From: VGBK01 sp043810615
GTDB lineage: Bacteria; Actinomycetota; Acidimicrobiia; Spongiisociales; UBA11373
NCBI GenBank assembly: GCA_043810615.1
Contig: JBDROA010000092.1
Coordinates: 1 to 64,000 of the forward strand
Direction of reading: 5' to 3'
Length of the DNA stretch: 64,000 nt
Shown here piece after piece: positions 25,224 through 33,816 of the stretch. Made by a program: the position numbers and the translations under genes. Position 1 is the stretch's first letter. Every line of letters begins with the position of its first letter. The notes under the pieces are model-generated. The model made no database searches. It was given only the letters and a program-made list of their open reading frames with translations, and had not been told where the DNA came from.

Positions 25224-26579
25224 GTGGAGCGCCGCATCGTCGGGATGGAGAACGAGTACGGAGTGACCTGCACCCTGCACGGGCAGCGTCGGCTCTCGCC
25301 CGACGAGGTGGCCCGCTACTTGTTCCGCCGGGTGGTGTCGTGGGGCCGCTCGTCGAACGTCTTCCTGGAGAACGGGGCGCGCCTGTACCTGGATGTGGGG
25401 AGCCACCCGGAGTACGCCACCCCCGAGTGCGACAGCCTCTACGAGTTGGTGGCCCACGACAAGGCCGGCGAGCGAGTGCTCGAGGGCCTGCTGCACTCCG
25501 CCGAAGGGCGCCTCGAAGAAGAAGGCATCCGGGGACAGGTGCACCTCTTCAAGAACAACACCGATTCGGCCGGCAACTCCTACGGGTGCCACGAGAACTA
25601 CCTGGTGGCCCGCCAAGGCGACTTCCAGCAGATGCTCGACACGCTGATCCCGTTCTTCGTCAGCCGCCAGGTGTTCGCCGGCTCGGGCAAGGTGCTGCAC
25701 ACCTCCCGCGGCGCGGTGTTCTGCCTGGCGCAGCGGGCCGAGCACATCTGGGAGGGGGTTTCCTCGGCCACCACCCGCAGCCGGCCCCTCATCAACACGC
25801 GCGACGAGCCACACGCCGACGCCGAGCGCTACCGGCGGCTGCACGTGATCGCCGGCGACTCCAACATGAGCGAGTACGCCACCTACGCCAAGGTGGGGAG
25901 CACCCTCGCCCTGCTCCAGATGCTCGAAGAGGGGGTCGTCTTCCGCGACCTGAGCCTGGAGAACCCCATCCGGGCGCTGCGAGAGATTAGCCGCGACCTC
26001 AGTTGCCGGCGGCGGGTCCGCCTGGCCAACGGGCGGGAGCTATCGGCGCTGGACATCCAATGGGAGTACCTGGAACGGGTGCTGCGCTACTCCCGCGCCC
26101 ATCCCTTCCCGCCCCAGGTCGAATCGGCGGTGGGGATGTGGGAGCACCTGCTCACCGGGCTGGAGAAGGACCCACTCTCGCTGCGCCGGGAGTGCGACTG
26201 GGTGGCGAAGTACCACCTGGTCGAGGACTACCGCGCCCGGCGCCGACTGGAACTGGGCGACGCCCGGGTGGCCCTCCTCGACCTGGCCTACCACGACGTG
26301 ACCCGGGAGCGGGGCCTCTATTACCTGCTGGAGCGGCGCGGGATGGTGGATCGGGTGGTCACCGACGAGGACGTCGGGCGCGCTCTGCTCAACCCGCCCC
26401 AGACCACTCGGGCCCGGCTGCGCGGCGAGTTCATCAAGGCGGCCAAGGCCGGCCAGCGCGACTTCACGGTGGACTGGGTGCACCTCAAGCTGAACGACCA
26501 GGCGCAGCGCACCGTGCTGTGCAAGGACACCTTCCGGGCCTTCGACGAGCGGGTAGACCGCCTCATCGCCGGGCTCTGA
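25224..26579 (+). CDS. pafA: Pup-protein ligase
   Basis: 451 residues. MENEYG near residue 8 holds the ATP/Mg glutamates, the catalytic base is Asp57 in ARLYLDVGSHPEYATPE, and FKNNTDSAGNSYGCHENYL is the nucleotide-site signature shared with Dop. It lacks the long Dop-loop. It activates the C-terminal Glu of deamidated Pup with ATP and joins it to substrate lysines. The GTG follows a TACGCT box by 7 bases, so it has its own promoter separate from the arc-prcA operon. Confidence 0.95.
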   Translation: MERRIVGMENEYGVTCTLHGQRRLSPDEVARYLFRRVVSWGRSSNVFLENGARLYLDVGSHPEYATPECDSLYELVAHDKAGERVLEGLLHSAEGRLEEEGIRGQVHLFKNNTDSAGNSYGCHENYLVARQGDFQQMLDTLIPFFVSRQVFAGSGKVLHTSRGAVFCLAQRAEHIWEGVSSATTRSRPLINTRDEPHADAERYRRLHVIAGDSNMSEYATYAKVGSTLALLQMLEEGVVFRDLSLENPIRALREISRDLSCRRRVRLANGRELSALDIQWEYLERVLRYSRAHPFPPQVESAVGMWEHLLTGLEKDPLSLRRECDWVAKYHLVEDYRARRRLELGDARVALLDLAYHDVTRERGLYYLLERRGMVDRVVTDEDVGRALLNPPQTTRARLRGEFIKAAKAGQRDFTVDWVHLKLNDQAQRTVLCKDTFRAFDERVDRLIAGL

Positions 26580-26614
26580 ATCGGGCGTGCCTTCTCGCAG
26601 GGGGCGGCAGGGGA

Positions 26615-26620
26615 TACAGT
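26615..26620 (+). promoter_or_regulatory. -10 box of leaderless pafB
   Basis: TACAGT, 7 bases, ATG at 26628. Confidence 0.5.
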
Positions 26621-26627
26621 CGGACAG

Positions 26628-27551
26628 ATGCAGCGGGTCATAGAGCGCCTCCTCAATCTGCTCGCCTTCCTCCTCAACGCCGGGCGGCCGGTGACCGCCG
26701 ACGAGATCCGTCACACCGTGGCGGGGTACGGCCAGGAGGGGGACGAGGCCTTCCGGCGCACCTTCGAGCGCGACAAGGACCTGCTGCGCCAGTTGGGCAT
26801 ACCGCTGCGGCTGGCCCCCACCGACGCCTGGGAGGTGGAACAGGGCTATGTGGTGCGGGGCGAGGAGTACGCCTTGCCCGACCCGGGGCTCAGCGACGAG
26901 GAGCGGACCGCCCTTTGGCTGGCGGCCCAGGTGGTGCGGGTCGGCGGACAGGCTCCGGACCCGGCCGTCCTCTTCAAGCTGGGCGGGGCTCCCCCCGCCT
27001 TCACCGGAGCCACCCTGGGGGCCGACATCGGCGCGGTCTCGGACGACCTGGCGGAGTTGTTCGCCGCGGTGACCGAGGCCCGGCTCGTCTCGTTCACCTA
27101 CAAGGGGAAGGAGCGCCGGGTGCGCCCCTACGGCCTGGTGCATCGGCGCGGGCACTGGTACCTGGTCGGGCCGCAGGCGGGCGAGAAGGAGGGTCGGGCC
27201 TTTCGCATCGACCGCCTCAGCGGCCTCGCGGTGGGCTCACGGCCGGGGGCCTTTTCCCGCCCGAAGGGCTTTCGCGCCGCCGACGCCGTGCCCGCCGTTC
27301 CTTGGGAGGCGGGGGAGGCCGGCATCGAAGTCGCCGTTCGCTTCGACCCCGCGGTCGCCTGGTGGGCCGGGCGCCAACTGACGGGGGACGCCGTGGTGGA
27401 GGAGGAGGCCGGCGGAGGCCTTCTCGCCCGCTTCTCGGTGGCGGCGCTGGATCCCTTCATCGGGTGGATGGTGGGGTTCGAGGACGCGGCCGAGGTGCTT
27501 TCCCCTCCCGAAGTGCGGCGGGCCCTCCTGGCCCACGTGGGTGAATCGTGA
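26628..27551 (+). CDS. pafB: WYL-domain transcription activator PafB
   Basis: 307 residues: N-terminal winged helix (about 1-60, LLNLLAFLLNAGRPVTADEIRHTV), then a WYL domain with RPYGLVHRRGHWYLVGP (about 168) and the C-terminal extension. PafBC heterodimers activate DNA-damage genes in mycobacteria, independently of SOS, when the WYL domain senses single-stranded DNA. It overlaps pafC by four bases, as in all pafBC operons. Confidence 0.92.
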   Translation: MQRVIERLLNLLAFLLNAGRPVTADEIRHTVAGYGQEGDEAFRRTFERDKDLLRQLGIPLRLAPTDAWEVEQGYVVRGEEYALPDPGLSDEERTALWLAAQVVRVGGQAPDPAVLFKLGGAPPAFTGATLGADIGAVSDDLAELFAAVTEARLVSFTYKGKERRVRPYGLVHRRGHWYLVGPQAGEKEGRAFRIDRLSGLAVGSRPGAFSRPKGFRAADAVPAVPWEAGEAGIEVAVRFDPAVAWWAGRQLTGDAVVEEEAGGGLLARFSVAALDPFIGWMVGFEDAAEVLSPPEVRRALLAHVGES

Positions 27552-28480
27552 GCCGCGAGCGCACCGCCGCCCGTCTCTCGCGCTTGCTGGGCATGCTCCC
27601 CTGGGTCATCGGCCATCCCGGGGCCGAGGTTGGCGAGGTGTGCTCTCGCTTCGGGTACAGCCGGGCCGAACTGGCCCGCGACCTGGCCGCGGTCTTCGTG
27701 AGCGGTCTTCCCGGCTACGGGCCCGGCGACCTCATGGTGGCCTACCTCGACGGCGACGAAGTGGTGGTCGATCTCGCCGACTACTTCGCCCGCCCGGTAC
27801 GCCTCACCGCCGGCGAGGGCCTGGCCCTGCTGGCCGCCGGCATGGCGCTGGCTTCTTCGGGGGCCGCCCCGGAGGCGCTGAGCACCGCCGTCTCCAAACT
27901 CGCCGCGGTGCTCGTCCCCGACGACGGCACCCTGGCGGTGGGGCTGCCCGCTCCCCCGGAGGTGGTCGCCACCCTCGGCCGGGCTGCTGCCGGCGGCGAG
28001 GTGGTCCGGCTCACCTACACCTCTCTGGGGCGGGGGAAGACCACGATGCGGCAGGTGGAACCGTGGCGGGTGTTCTCCACCCTCGGCAACTGGTACCTGA
28101 GCGGGCACTGCCGCCTGGCCGAAGGAGAGCGGGTCTTCCGCGTCGATCGCATCCGCGAGGCGTCGCTCACCGGGGAGCGGTTCACCCCCCCGGCCGAGTC
28201 GCCGCCGGCCGAAGTGCGCTACGCCCCGGCCGCAGACGACGTGTCGGCGCTGATCCGCCTCGGGCCGGGCGCGGAGTGGGTGGCGGACTACTACCCGGTC
28301 GAGGTGGTACGGCGCGAGGGGGACCGCGCGGTGGTGCGGTTCAGCGCCTCGGACCCGGCGGTCACGGCGCGGCTCCTCGTCCGCCTGGGGGGGATGGCCG
28401 ACTTGCTGGAGGGTCCCGAAGTGGCTGCGGCGGCAGCCGACCTGCGGGCCCGAATCCGACGGCGCTACCGCACTGCCTAG
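27548..28480 (+). CDS. pafC: WYL-domain transcription activator PafC
   Basis: 310 residues with the same architecture as PafB: divergent N-terminal winged helix (RLSRLLGMLPWVIGHPGAEVGEV), WYL domain (PWRVFSTLGNWYLSGHCR, about 175-195) and C-terminal domain. It starts with GTG overlapping the pafB stop. Unlike mycobacteria, no tatA/tatC genes follow; a zinc-ribbon gene and helY come next. Confidence 0.92.
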   Translation: MSRERTAARLSRLLGMLPWVIGHPGAEVGEVCSRFGYSRAELARDLAAVFVSGLPGYGPGDLMVAYLDGDEVVVDLADYFARPVRLTAGEGLALLAAGMALASSGAAPEALSTAVSKLAAVLVPDDGTLAVGLPAPPEVVATLGRAAAGGEVVRLTYTSLGRGKTTMRQVEPWRVFSTLGNWYLSGHCRLAEGERVFRVDRIREASLTGERFTPPAESPPAEVRYAPAADDVSALIRLGPGAEWVADYYPVEVVRREGDRAVVRFSASDPAVTARLLVRLGGMADLLEGPEVAAAAADLRARIRRRYRTA

Positions 28481-28488
28481 CCCGATGT

Positions 28489-28494
28489 GACTAT
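28489..28494 (+). promoter_or_regulatory. Possible -10 box of a leaderless mini-ORF
   Basis: GACTAT, 7 bases, ATG at 28502. It keeps only the A2 and T6 of the -10 consensus, so it is the weakest of the set. Confidence 0.3.
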
Positions 28495-28501
28495 CCCGGC
28501 A

Positions 28502-28579
28502 ATGGTCATTCAGGCCCCACTCAGGGTCTCCGATAAGCGCGACGAAGCGAGCCTACCGAGGCCCGGGAGAGTCGCCTAG
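28502..28579 (+). CDS. 25-codon mini-ORF abutting the zinc-ribbon gene
   Basis: ATG, 25 codons (starting MVIQAPLRVSDKRDE), then TAG directly followed by the ATG of the zinc-ribbon gene. It is charged and has no recognisable family. The leaderless layout and exact abutment suggest a coupling or leader ORF, but it could be chance. Confidence 0.3.
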   Translation: MVIQAPLRVSDKRDEASLPRPGRVA

Positions 28580-28870
28580 ATGACCACCATCCGCACGTCC
28601 TGCCCGCTCTGCGGCGATGTAGAACTGGCTCCCGTCGATCTGACGTTGCGCCTCACCCCTTGCCGGGGCACCGGGACGTACCAGTTCCGCTGCCCCCATT
28701 GCGAGCGGCTGCAACAGCGCCCGGCCAACCATCGCGTGGTCAGCATCCTGCTGGCCACGGGGGTGGCCTACGAGGTGGTGGACGATGCCGCCCCCATCAG
28801 CGAGCAGGAGATCAGCGAGTTCATGAGCGGCCTCGACCGGGAGAACTGGCGGGAGCACCTGCCCTCCTGA
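28580..28870 (+). CDS. Zinc-ribbon protein, unknown function
   Basis: 96 residues. Two CxxC pairs (CPLCGDVEL and CPHCERL, about 8-11 and 38-41) form a zinc ribbon; the rest is an acidic helical tail (ISEQEISEFMSGLDRENW). Upstream lie a GGGAGAG site and a 25-codon mini-ORF whose stop abuts the ATG. A strong terminator follows. No function can be assigned. Confidence 0.7.
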   Translation: MTTIRTSCPLCGDVELAPVDLTLRLTPCRGTGTYQFRCPHCERLQQRPANHRVVSILLATGVAYEVVDDAAPISEQEISEFMSGLDRENWREHLPS

Positions 28871-28888
28871 GCGGGCCGCACGCGAGCG

Positions 28889-28918
28889 GCAAGAGGCGGC
28901 CTCGCGGCCGTCTCTTGC
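28889..28918 (+). terminator. Strong hairpin after the zinc-ribbon gene
   Basis: A 13-bp stem (GCAAGAGGCGGCC/GGCCGTCTCTTGC, one G-U pair) with a TCGC loop, followed by GTCTTC. This is the best terminator in the window. Confidence 0.7.
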
Positions 28919-28943
28919 GTCTTCAGGGTCGTCGGGCGGTTCC

Positions 28944-28949
28944 TACCAT
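28944..28949 (+). promoter_or_regulatory. -10 box upstream of helY
   Basis: TACCAT, 6 bases, GTG at 28956, which opens a 14-codon ORF overlapping the helY start. Confidence 0.45.
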
Positions 28950-28955
28950 GGCCCG

Positions 28956-29000
28956 GTGAGCGCTCTCCCGCCCCGCACGGCCCCTCAGGAGCCCCGGTGA
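28956..29000 (+). CDS. 14-codon leaderless mini-ORF overlapping helY start
   Basis: GTG, 14 codons (MSALPPRTAPQEPR) and TGA, with the TGA inside the GTGA that starts helY. Proline-rich, with three Pro in the first ten residues after the start. It may couple or tune helY translation. Confidence 0.35.
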   Translation: MSALPPRTAPQEPR

Positions 29001-31528
29001 CCGCCGCCGGCTACCTGGCAGGGCTGGAATTCCCCCCCGACCTCTTCCAGGCCGAGGCCGCCGCCGCGATCGACCGTGGGGAGACTGTGGTCGTGTGTGC
29101 CCCCACGGGTTCGGGGAAGACGGCGGTCGCTGAGGCGGCGGTGGCCCGGGCCCTCAGCCGCGGGGAGCGGGCGCTGTACACCACCCCGCTGAAGGCCCTC
29201 TCCAACCAGAAGTTCGGGGACTTCCGGGGACGCCTCGGGTCCGAGGCCGTGGGCCTGCTCACCGGGGACAACTCCATCAACGGGCGGGCGCCGGTAGTGG
29301 TGATGACCACCGAGGTGCTGCGCAACATGATGTACGCCGCCAGCCCCGACCTCGCGGACGTCGGGGTGGTGGTGCTCGACGAGGTGCACTACCTGCAGGA
29401 TCGCTCCCGCGGTCCGGTCTGGGGGGAGATCATCATCCACCTCGACCCGGCGATCCGCCTGGTGTGCCTGTCGGCCACCGTGGCCAATGCCGGGGAGTTC
29501 GCCGCCTGGATTGAGGCTCGCCGGGGCCCCACCGCGCTGGTCGTGGAGCGGCAGCGCCCCGTTCCCTTGGAGTCGGTGTACCTGCTGCGCGACCGCTGGG
29601 AGGGAGGCCGGCTGCGCCTGCTGCCGGTGTTCGAAGACGGGGACCGGCGCCGGCCCAACGGCCGCCTCGCCGCCATGCTGCGCGCCCGTGATGCCTCACA
29701 CCGGCGCTACGCCACCCCCCGCCGGACCGAGACCTGCGAGCTTTTGCGCCGGGAGGGCATGCTGCCGGCCATCTACTTCATCTTCTCGCGGGCAGGTTGC
29801 GCCGCCGCCGCGGCCGCCATGGTGGACCACGGACTGCGGCTCACCACCGCCGAGGAGGCCGCCGCCATCCGGAGCGCGGCGGCCGAGCACACCGCCCACC
29901 TGGACCCTGGAGACCTCTCGGTCCTCGGGTACGGGAACTGGCTGACGGGCCTGGAAGCCGGCGTGGCCCCGCATCACGCGGGCCTGGTGCCCGCCTTCAA
30001 GGAGACGGTGGAACGGCTCTTCGCCGCCGGCCTGGTCAAGCTGGTGTTCGCCACCGAAACCCTCTCTCTGGGGATCAACATGCCGGCCCGGGCAGTGGTG
30101 TTGGAGAGCCTGACCAAGTTTGGGGGAGAGGGCCACGAGCTGTTGCAGGCCGGCGACTACACCCAGCTCACCGGCCGGGCGGGTCGCCGCGGTATCGATC
30201 GGTTGGGTACCGCGGTGGTGCTGCACTCGCCGTACCTGCCCTTTGAGCGGGTGGCGGCGATTGCCGCCACCGGCTCGCACCCGCTCCGCTCATCGTTCCG
30301 GCCCACCTACAACATGGCGGCCAATCTGGTGGCGGTCTACCCGCGGGAGCGGGCCGAGAAGCTGCTCAACGCCTCCTTCGCTCAGTTCCACGACGAGCGC
30401 GGCAACGCCGACCTGGCCGCCACGATCGAGGAGGAGGAGCGGGCCCTGGCCGCCGACCGGGCCGCGGCCGCCTGCGAGTGGGGCGACATCTGGGCGCTGG
30501 CGGCCGAGGCCCCGCGCGTTCGGGACGACGTCATGAGGAAGTTCGCCGCTTCCACCGCGGCGGGGGACGTGCTGGAGTGGCCCGGCGCCGGGGGTCGGGA
30601 GCGCCGGGTGGTGGTCGCCCGGGGGCACGGGAAGCGGCCCCGGCTGCTGACGGTGGGCGAGGACGGGGCCCTGCAGCGTCTCGAACCGGAGCAGCTGCCG
30701 CCCACGGCGACGGTTGCCGGACGACTGGCGCTGCCCGAGCCCTACCAACCCCGTGAGCCGGACTACCGCCGGGGGGTGGCCGCGCTGCTCCGCGAGTGGC
30801 AGACGGACGAAGCGGCGCGACCCGCCTATGCCATCGCCGCGGGCGAGCCCACCGGGGCGGCCGCCTGCCCCGACCTCGGCAGCCACCTGGCCGGAGCGCG
30901 GGCCGCTCTCCGCCGAGAGCGACGGCTCGAGGGCCTTCGCCGCCGGCAACGAGTGGCCGGGGCCGGCATGGTTCCCCACCTTCGGGCCATCCTCGGCTTG
31001 TTGCGCCGCTGGGGCTACGCCGGGGAGTGGAGCCTGACGCCGGCGGGGGACCGGCTGCGCTTCATCTACAACGACATGGACCTGTTGGTCGCCGAGTCGC
31101 TGCAGCAAGGCTGTTTCGATGGCCTCGATCCCGCAGAGGCGGGAGCCCTGGCCTCGGTGTTCACCTACGAGCCGCGCGGCGAGGTGGCGACCGAGCCCTG
31201 GCCGACCCGCCGCCTCCGCGATCGAGCAGAGCGCATCGTCGGGATCTGGGGGAGCCTCGCCGACGACGAGGAGGGGGCCGGGCTGGCCGCCACGCGAGCT
31301 CCCGAGGCGGGGTTCGCCGCGATCGCCTACCGTTGGGGAAGCGGGGAGGGTCTCGAGGACCTGTTCGGGGAGGAAGGGAAGGGAGTGGGCGACTTCGTGC
31401 GCAACTGCCGTCAGCTCATCGACCTGCTGCGGCAGATGGCCGACGCCGCCCCCCACCTGCGACCGGTCCTCACGGCGGCGGCCGGCGCCCTCGACCGGGG
31501 GGTGGTGGCCGCCTCGGGGGCCGTATGA
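28997..31528 (+). CDS. helY: SKI2-like DEAD/DEAH-box helicase HelY
   Basis: 843 residues. Motif I APTGSGKT (about 35-42), motif II LDEVHYLQD (DEVH, about 127), motif III SATVAN, a second RecA domain with VFATETLSLGINMPAR and the motif VI QLTGRAGRRGID, then a long helical DSHCT-like C-terminal region. It belongs to the SKI2/Mtr4-like RNA helicases of actinobacteria, which sit beside the pafBC genes (HelY). An ATP-dependent role in RNA turnover is inferred. The GTG has an AGGAG site inside the upstream mini-ORF. Confidence 0.9.
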   Translation: MTAAGYLAGLEFPPDLFQAEAAAAIDRGETVVVCAPTGSGKTAVAEAAVARALSRGERALYTTPLKALSNQKFGDFRGRLGSEAVGLLTGDNSINGRAPVVVMTTEVLRNMMYAASPDLADVGVVVLDEVHYLQDRSRGPVWGEIIIHLDPAIRLVCLSATVANAGEFAAWIEARRGPTALVVERQRPVPLESVYLLRDRWEGGRLRLLPVFEDGDRRRPNGRLAAMLRARDASHRRYATPRRTETCELLRREGMLPAIYFIFSRAGCAAAAAAMVDHGLRLTTAEEAAAIRSAAAEHTAHLDPGDLSVLGYGNWLTGLEAGVAPHHAGLVPAFKETVERLFAAGLVKLVFATETLSLGINMPARAVVLESLTKFGGEGHELLQAGDYTQLTGRAGRRGIDRLGTAVVLHSPYLPFERVAAIAATGSHPLRSSFRPTYNMAANLVAVYPRERAEKLLNASFAQFHDERGNADLAATIEEEERALAADRAAAACEWGDIWALAAEAPRVRDDVMRKFAASTAAGDVLEWPGAGGRERRVVVARGHGKRPRLLTVGEDGALQRLEPEQLPPTATVAGRLALPEPYQPREPDYRRGVAALLREWQTDEAARPAYAIAAGEPTGAAACPDLGSHLAGARAALRRERRLEGLRRRQRVAGAGMVPHLRAILGLLRRWGYAGEWSLTPAGDRLRFIYNDMDLLVAESLQQGCFDGLDPAEAGALASVFTYEPRGEVATEPWPTRRLRDRAERIVGIWGSLADDEEGAGLAATRAPEAGFAAIAYRWGSGEGLEDLFGEEGKGVGDFVRNCRQLIDLLRQMADAAPHLRPVLTAAAGALDRGVVAASGAV

Positions 31529-32406
31529 CCTGGTGGGTGGTGGTCAACCCGGCGGCGGGGAATCGCGAGGCCTGGGACGAACGGGTGCGCCGCTGCCTGG
31601 GAGGGCTGGGCCTCGAGGCCGAGGTGCGGACTTCGGAGTCGGCGGAGCACCTGCGGGCCCTGGTGGCCGAGGGCATTGCGGCCGGGGCCCGGCGTTTCGT
31701 GGCCGTCGGAGGGGACGGCACGGTCAGCCTGGTCGCCGACTCTCTCTTTCGCGACCCCTGGGACGAGCCGCCCACGCTGGGAATCCTGCCGGCGGGCTCC
31801 GGCTGCGACTTCGCGCGCACCTTCGGCATTCCTCAGGACCTGGAGGCGGCTGCCCGCCATCTCGCCGGGGAGGCCACCTACCTGGTGGATGTCGGAGTCG
31901 CCGAGGGGACCTGGGGGGTGCGCCGCTTTCTCAACGTACTCGACATCGGGGTGATCGCCGCGACGGTGCACCGTGCCGAGCGGGCCACGCGCCGCCTCGG
32001 GCGGTACCGCTACAAGGCGGCCTTCTGGGCGACGCTGCCGCTGTTCCGCACCACCCGCCTGACACTCCAGATGGACCACCGCACCTTCGAGGGCAAGGCG
32101 AACACCGTCGTGCTGGCCAACGGCCAGTTCTTCGGGTTCAACATGAACGTGGCCCCGCGGGCTTCCCCGGCCGACGGCCTCCTCGACGTGCAGGTCTACA
32201 CCGGTCCCAAGACGACCGCACTGGTCCTGCTGCCGAAGGTGAGCCGCGGCCGCCACCTGGCCCACCCCGCGGTGACCCGCTTTCGCTCGGGGTCCGTCGC
32301 GGTGGCCACCGAGCGGCCCTGGCCCATCGAGGTGGACGGCGACTATCTGGGTGAGACACCGGTGCGGGTGTGGCTCGAGCCGCGGGCTCTGCGCCTCAAG
32401 GTCTGA
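31525..32406 (+). CDS. Diacylglycerol kinase-like lipid kinase
   Basis: 293 residues. VVNPAAGNR near the start and VGGDGTVS with LGILPAGSGCDFAR (about 66-99) define the DAGK catalytic domain of the YegS/DgkB group; the C-terminal beta-sandwich ends EVDGDYLGETP. It would phosphorylate diacylglycerol or a related lipid at the membrane using ATP. ATG overlaps the helY stop by four bases. Confidence 0.87.
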   Translation: MTWWVVVNPAAGNREAWDERVRRCLGGLGLEAEVRTSESAEHLRALVAEGIAAGARRFVAVGGDGTVSLVADSLFRDPWDEPPTLGILPAGSGCDFARTFGIPQDLEAAARHLAGEATYLVDVGVAEGTWGVRRFLNVLDIGVIAATVHRAERATRRLGRYRYKAAFWATLPLFRTTRLTLQMDHRTFEGKANTVVLANGQFFGFNMNVAPRASPADGLLDVQVYTGPKTTALVLLPKVSRGRHLAHPAVTRFRSGSVAVATERPWPIEVDGDYLGETPVRVWLEPRALRLKV

Positions 32407-32426
32407 ACGGCCCGTCCGCCCGGCCC

Positions 32427-32432
32427 TATACT
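32427..32432 (+). promoter_or_regulatory. -10 box of the DUF4193 gene
   Basis: TATACT, 27 bases before the ATG at 32460, with an AGGAG site between. Confidence 0.45.
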
Positions 32433-32459
32433 CCCCGCCGCCCTCGCCACAGGAGTGTC

Positions 32460-32975
32460 ATGGTGCCCCCCCGTACGCCCCCGACCGACGACTTCGCGGA
32501 CGAAGAACCGGAGGAGCAGACCTGGCTCGAGGCCGAGGAAGATCCCCCCGCCGAGCAGCCCGATCCCGCGTTCGAGCCGGAACCCGAAGCGGAAGAAGAA
32601 CAGGGAGAAGACGCGGTAGTGGCGTTCGCCGAAGCGGAGGTATTCGAAGAAGAGGACTTAGAGGAGGGGGAGGCCGAGCAGGCCGAGGAGGAGGGGGAGG
32701 CCGAAGAAGCCGAAGAAGCCGAAGAGGGGGAGGAAGAGGCCCTCGACGAGCTTGAAGCCGAAGAGTTGGACATGCTCACCGATGACGAGGTGGCGGAGTT
32801 GCTTCCCGTCGACGAGGTCGAGGAACTGCGCAAGCTGCGCCGAGAGGCGATCGAACTGGAGATTGAGGCCAATGCGGTGGCCGAGGACGAGTTCGTGTGC
32901 AGCAACTGCTTTCTGGTGAAGCGCACAACCCAACTGGCGGACAAGCGCAAGACGCTGTGTCGCGACTGCATCTGA
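32460..32975 (+). CDS. DUF4193-type zinc-ribbon protein with very acidic N-terminus
   Basis: 171 residues. The C-terminus (DEFVCSNCFLVKRTTQLA...LCRDC) matches the DUF4193 zinc ribbon, found only in actinobacteria, with four cysteines in CxxC and CxxC. Residues 10-110 are almost only Glu, Asp, Ala and Pro, including runs of up to five acidic residues, an unusually long acidic tail for the family. ATG at 32460 has an AGGAG site. No function is established for the family; an interaction role is a guess. Confidence 0.8.
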   Translation: MVPPRTPPTDDFADEEPEEQTWLEAEEDPPAEQPDPAFEPEPEAEEEQGEDAVVAFAEAEVFEEEDLEEGEAEQAEEEGEAEEAEEAEEGEEEALDELEAEELDMLTDDEVAELLPVDEVEELRKLRREAIELEIEANAVAEDEFVCSNCFLVKRTTQLADKRKTLCRDCI

Positions 32976-32997
32976 CCGCTCGAAGGCCGGGAGAAGA

Positions 32998-33017
32998 CAC
33001 GCCCCAGTCGGGGCGTG
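32998..33017 (+). terminator. Hairpin after the DUF4193 gene
   Basis: Perfect 8-bp stem CACGCCCC/GGGGCGTG with an AGTC loop, 22 bases after the DUF4193 stop and 7 before the next ATG. It might instead fold in the leader of the HAD gene. Confidence 0.5.
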
Positions 33018-33024
33018 GCCGGGC

Positions 33025-33816
33025 ATGAGAGCCTCGGCTCCTTCACCAGCCGCCCCGGGCAACGTCGTCTGTGACCTGGACGGGGTCGTCTACCTCGCCG
33101 AGACCGGGATTCCCGGAGCCGGGGAGGCCCTGACCGCCCTGGAGGGCCGCGGCTACCGGCTGATCTTCGCCACCAACGCCCCCATGCGCACTGCCGCCCA
33201 GGTCGCCGAGCACATCGGGGCGGCGACCGGCTATCCCGCCCGGGCGGAGCAGGTGATCAACGCCGCCATGGCGGCCGCGGCCCTGCTGGCGCCGGCCGAC
33301 GGCCCGGTGCTGGTGGTGGGCGAAGGGGGCCTGGGCCCCACCCTGGAGCAGGCCGGGCTCGAGCTCACCGACGACCCCGATCGGGCCCGCACGGTGGTGG
33401 TGGGCCTGGATCGCAAGCTGACCTACGACCACCTGCGGGCGGCGACCCGCGCGGTGCTGGGCGGCGCCCGCCTCGTGGCCTGCAACCGCGACGCCACCTA
33501 CCCCACCGAGTCGGGGCTCTGGCCTGGCGGCGGGGCCATCGTGGCCGCCATCGAGACTGCCACGGGCCGCACGGCCGAGGTGGCGGGGAAACCCTGCCCA
33601 CCCATGACGTCCTTGATCCGCCGGGCGCTGGGGCCCGGCCCCACCTGGGTAGTGGGCGACCGGCCGGAGACGGACCTGGCCCTGGGAAGGGACGAGGGTT
33701 GGGCCACGGTGCTGGTGCTCAGTGGTGTCGTATCCGACCCGCGCCGCGTGCCGGACGGCCTTCGCCCCGACCTGGTGCTCCCCAGCCTCGCCGCTCTGCC
33801 GGCCCTCCTGCCCTGA
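33025..33816 (+). CDS. HAD-superfamily phosphatase, NagD-like
   Basis: 263 residues. Motif I CDLDGVVYLAETGIPGA (Asp nucleophile, about 17-19), motif II FATNAPMRT, Lys in AGKPCPPM (about 190) and motif IV VVGDRPETDLALGRDEGW identify a class IIA HAD hydrolase. The orthologue in Mycobacterium (Rv1692) also precedes tlyA; there it is reported to act in glycerol 3-phosphate recycling. Its stop abuts the stop of the convergent rhomboid gene (TGATCA). Confidence 0.87.
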   Translation: MRASAPSPAAPGNVVCDLDGVVYLAETGIPGAGEALTALEGRGYRLIFATNAPMRTAAQVAEHIGAATGYPARAEQVINAAMAAAALLAPADGPVLVVGEGGLGPTLEQAGLELTDDPDRARTVVVGLDRKLTYDHLRAATRAVLGGARLVACNRDATYPTESGLWPGGGAIVAAIETATGRTAEVAGKPCPPMTSLIRRALGPGPTWVVGDRPETDLALGRDEGWATVLVLSGVVSDPRRVPDGLRPDLVLPSLAALPALLP

